DNA of 6,727 nucleotides from Desulfobacteraceae bacterium (lineage in GTDB: Bacteria; Desulfobacterota; Desulfobacteria; Desulfobacterales; Desulfobacteraceae), in assembly GCA_003354055.1 (NCBI GenBank), contig PIVQ01000402.1:1-6727 (forward strand), in the 5' to 3' direction. The notes below the pieces were generated by a model. The model saw nothing but the letters and a program-made list of their open reading frames with translations. It had not been told where the DNA came from and did no database searches. Shown one piece after another: positions 5,303-6,727 of the stretch (position 1 is the stretch's first letter; every line of letters begins with the position of its first letter). The translations under genes and the position numbers were made by a program.

Positions 5303-6727
5303 GCCAATAAGAAACAGGCCTGCTACGGCTCCTTTTTCAAGCTTGTCCAAGCCTGATGAGCAGGCCCTTTACAACGAATTTTCATATAAAAAATATAACA
5401 TGGATACCGTCCTTTTTGATCAGGAAATCTCCAGGGCGGAAAAATTTCTTGTTCTTTCAAAGGGATCCTGCACCTATTATTTTGAGCAGGATAATGCAAA
5501 ACTTTTAAAAGGAAAACTTTTGCCGGGGGATACCTTTGGCAGCCTTTCCATCTTGTTTAATGATCAAATGGCGATACACACGTTAAAAACCCTTGAAGAA
5601 ACGGTTTTTTTAAGCATTGACGCCTCTTTCTTTTTAAATCTTTGCAAAAAAAATCGCAGGTTCCAGGAAGTTTTTACCAATGAATTCGGCAGATGCATGC
5701 TGAATAAAATATTTGCGTCTATTATTGCCAGACAGGTTTTAAACAAAACCTTGAATCTGCCCTTTTTCAATCAACCTATATCCGCCATTTTCAGACCCAA
5801 TATTGCGACATGTAATAATGCAACGCCTATCCGGGATGCGGCCTCAAAGATGAGCCAAAACAATGCCAGTGCGATCCTAGTAAAATCCGACCGCAACGAT
5901 ATCAAAGGTATTATGACAGACGCAGACCTGAAAGAAAAAGTTCTGGTCAGGGATATATCCCCCGCCATGCCTGTGTCCGACATCATGTCCCGGCCCATCA
6001 TTTCAATTGGCTCCGATTCCATGGTATTTGAGGCCTTTTTAACCATGATTGAAAAGGATACGCGGCATCTAGCCGTTACTGGAAAATCCGGTGATATTTC
6101 CGGAATTTTAACTCAAAAAGACCTGATCTGCGCCCAGACCCAGTCCACCTTTCTTTTGATCAAATCCATAAAATCAGCTAAGGATATGCCTGATCTTGAA
6201 AATATCCATTCAAGACTTGAAAATATGCTGCTGGACCCCATCAGGAACGGTGCCAGTCCGGAATATATTACCCGGCTGATCACCACGTTTTCAGATGCTA
6301 TCATTGAAAAAATCATAGACTTTTCCCTTGATAAAGCAGGCCCTGCCCCCTGTAAATTTGTCTTTTTAACCATGGGATCCGAAGGCCGTGAAGAACAGAC
6401 GCTTATTTCCGACCAGGACAATGCCATTGTCTTTGAAGACATTGAAGACCCACAAAAGGCCAAAGCTGCAAAATCATATTTTGACAATCTGTCCAAACTC
6501 ATCTGCACCCGTCTTAACATGGCAGGCTATCGATTTTGCGACGGAGATAATATGGCCCAGAATACAAAATGGTGCCAGCCTTTGTCCGTGTGGAAGGGCT
6601 ATTTTAACAAGTGGATCAGAACGGCAAAACCCGAGGATCTGTTATACTCAAGCATATTTTTTGATTTCAGGGGAACCTTTGGAGAAATGGCACTGGCCCG
6701 GGATCTCAAAACCTATCTTCTTAAATC
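5292..6727 (+). CDS. cNMP-binding-fold / two CBS / DUF294 nucleotidyltransferase protein, 3' end outside window
   Basis: The frame is open from 5280 (TAG at 5277-5279) to the window end, giving 478 codons from GTG 5292; relatives are about 610-640 aa, so roughly a quarter is missing. Residues about 13-130 form a cyclic-nucleotide-binding fold (PFSSL near the start, LSKGSCTYYF, LLPGDTFGS). CBS repeats lie at about 163-216 (ending GIMTDADL) and 226-281 (IMSRPIISI to GILTQKDL). A helical linker leads to the DUF294 nucleotidyltransferase: GSEGREEQT (362-370) with D374 and D376 as the metal-binding pair, as in the GlnD-like superfamily. The DUF294 C-terminal part begins with MAQNTKWCQPLSVW and IFFDFRGTFG. 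This suggests a cytoplasmic protein that senses adenine nucleotides through CBS and transfers a nucleotide to an unknown target. Odd: the phosphate-binding cassette reads FGSLSILFNDQMAIHT, without the Glu and Arg that hold cAMP. The GTG start overlaps the LemA gene by 11 nt. Confidence 0.9.
   Translation, partial: MPLEPIRNRPATAPFSSLSKPDEQALYNEFSYKKYNMDTVLFDQEISRAEKFLVLSKGSCTYYFEQDNAKLLKGKLLPGDTFGSLSILFNDQMAIHTLKTLEETVFLSIDASFFLNLCKKNRRFQEVFTNEFGRCMLNKIFASIIARQVLNKTLNLPFFNQPISAIFRPNIATCNNATPIRDAASKMSQNNASAILVKSDRNDIKGIMTDADLKEKVLVRDISPAMPVSDIMSRPIISIGSDSMVFEAFLTMIEKDTRHLAVTGKSGDISGILTQKDLICAQTQSTFLLIKSIKSAKDMPDLENIHSRLENMLLDPIRNGASPEYITRLITTFSDAIIEKIIDFSLDKAGPAPCKFVFLTMGSEGREEQTLISDQDNAIVFEDIEDPQKAKAAKSYFDNLSKLICTRLNMAGYRFCDGDNMAQNTKWCQPLSVWKGYFNKWIRTAKPEDLLYSSIFFDFRGTFGEMALARDLKTYLLK

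Noticed and set aside
6113..6520. 135-aa frame on the minus strand
   Set aside because: Lies wholly inside the DUF294 gene, whose motifs (GSEGR, DQD) are in the + frame. The minus product has no recognisable motif and no ribosome binding site was seen.
1..6727. CRISPR arrays, insertion sequences, tRNA/rRNA genes, attachment sites
   Set aside because: No spaced direct repeats, transposase-like frame, terminal inverted repeats or RNA gene pattern was seen on either strand. A short similarity between 4585-4596 and 4610-4620 (TTAAA-TATTGA type) is AT-rich and too short to call.

Overview
The window looks like a bacterial chromosome segment of roughly 45% GC. Gene content and protein style suggest a Desulfobacterota (Desulfobacteraceae-like sulfate reducer), but this is inferred from memory of the families, with no search or marker gene behind it. 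All six supported genes lie on the + strand, and coding density is high.

Layout: (1) 1-411 is the C-terminal end of a propionyl/acetyl-CoA synthetase of the PrpE/ACSS3 type. (2) A 129-nt leader with an imperfect hairpin precedes a 596-aa sodium:solute symporter (541-2331). (3) 50 nt later, behind a near-perfect Shine-Dalgarno, is a 28-codon single-helix membrane peptide ending in GWGWWG (2382-2468), probably an accessory subunit of the symporter. (4) An 18-bp terminator-like hairpin (2492-2536) ends just 11 nt before the next gene. (5) 2548-4596 encodes an unusual fusion: two membrane helices, a HAMP-like linker, a PAS-like domain, a degenerate histidine-kinase core and an intact DEDDh (DnaQ-type) exonuclease domain. 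(6) 4597-4681 holds a promoter candidate: a 9/10 FNR-like site centred about 41.5 bp before the predicted start, a 14-bp perfect palindrome and a perfect TATAAT. (7) 4682-5302 is a divergent LemA-family protein. (8) 5292 to the window end is a cNMP-binding-fold / two-CBS / DUF294 nucleotidyltransferase protein that starts at a GTG inside the LemA gene (11-nt overlap) and is cut by the window edge.

Reading together: the synthetase and symporter would import and activate a short-chain carboxylate (acetate or propionate are the best guesses). The downstream genes look like a sensing or control module for that uptake. Symporter + small membrane partner + CBS/DUF294 protein + DnaQ-like exonuclease is a neighbourhood I recall from acetate-type symporters of gamma- and beta-proteobacteria. 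Here the partner is a 28-aa peptide, the exonuclease is fused to a membrane pseudo-kinase, and a LemA protein is translationally coupled to the DUF294 protein. That combination is the part of the window most worth following up.
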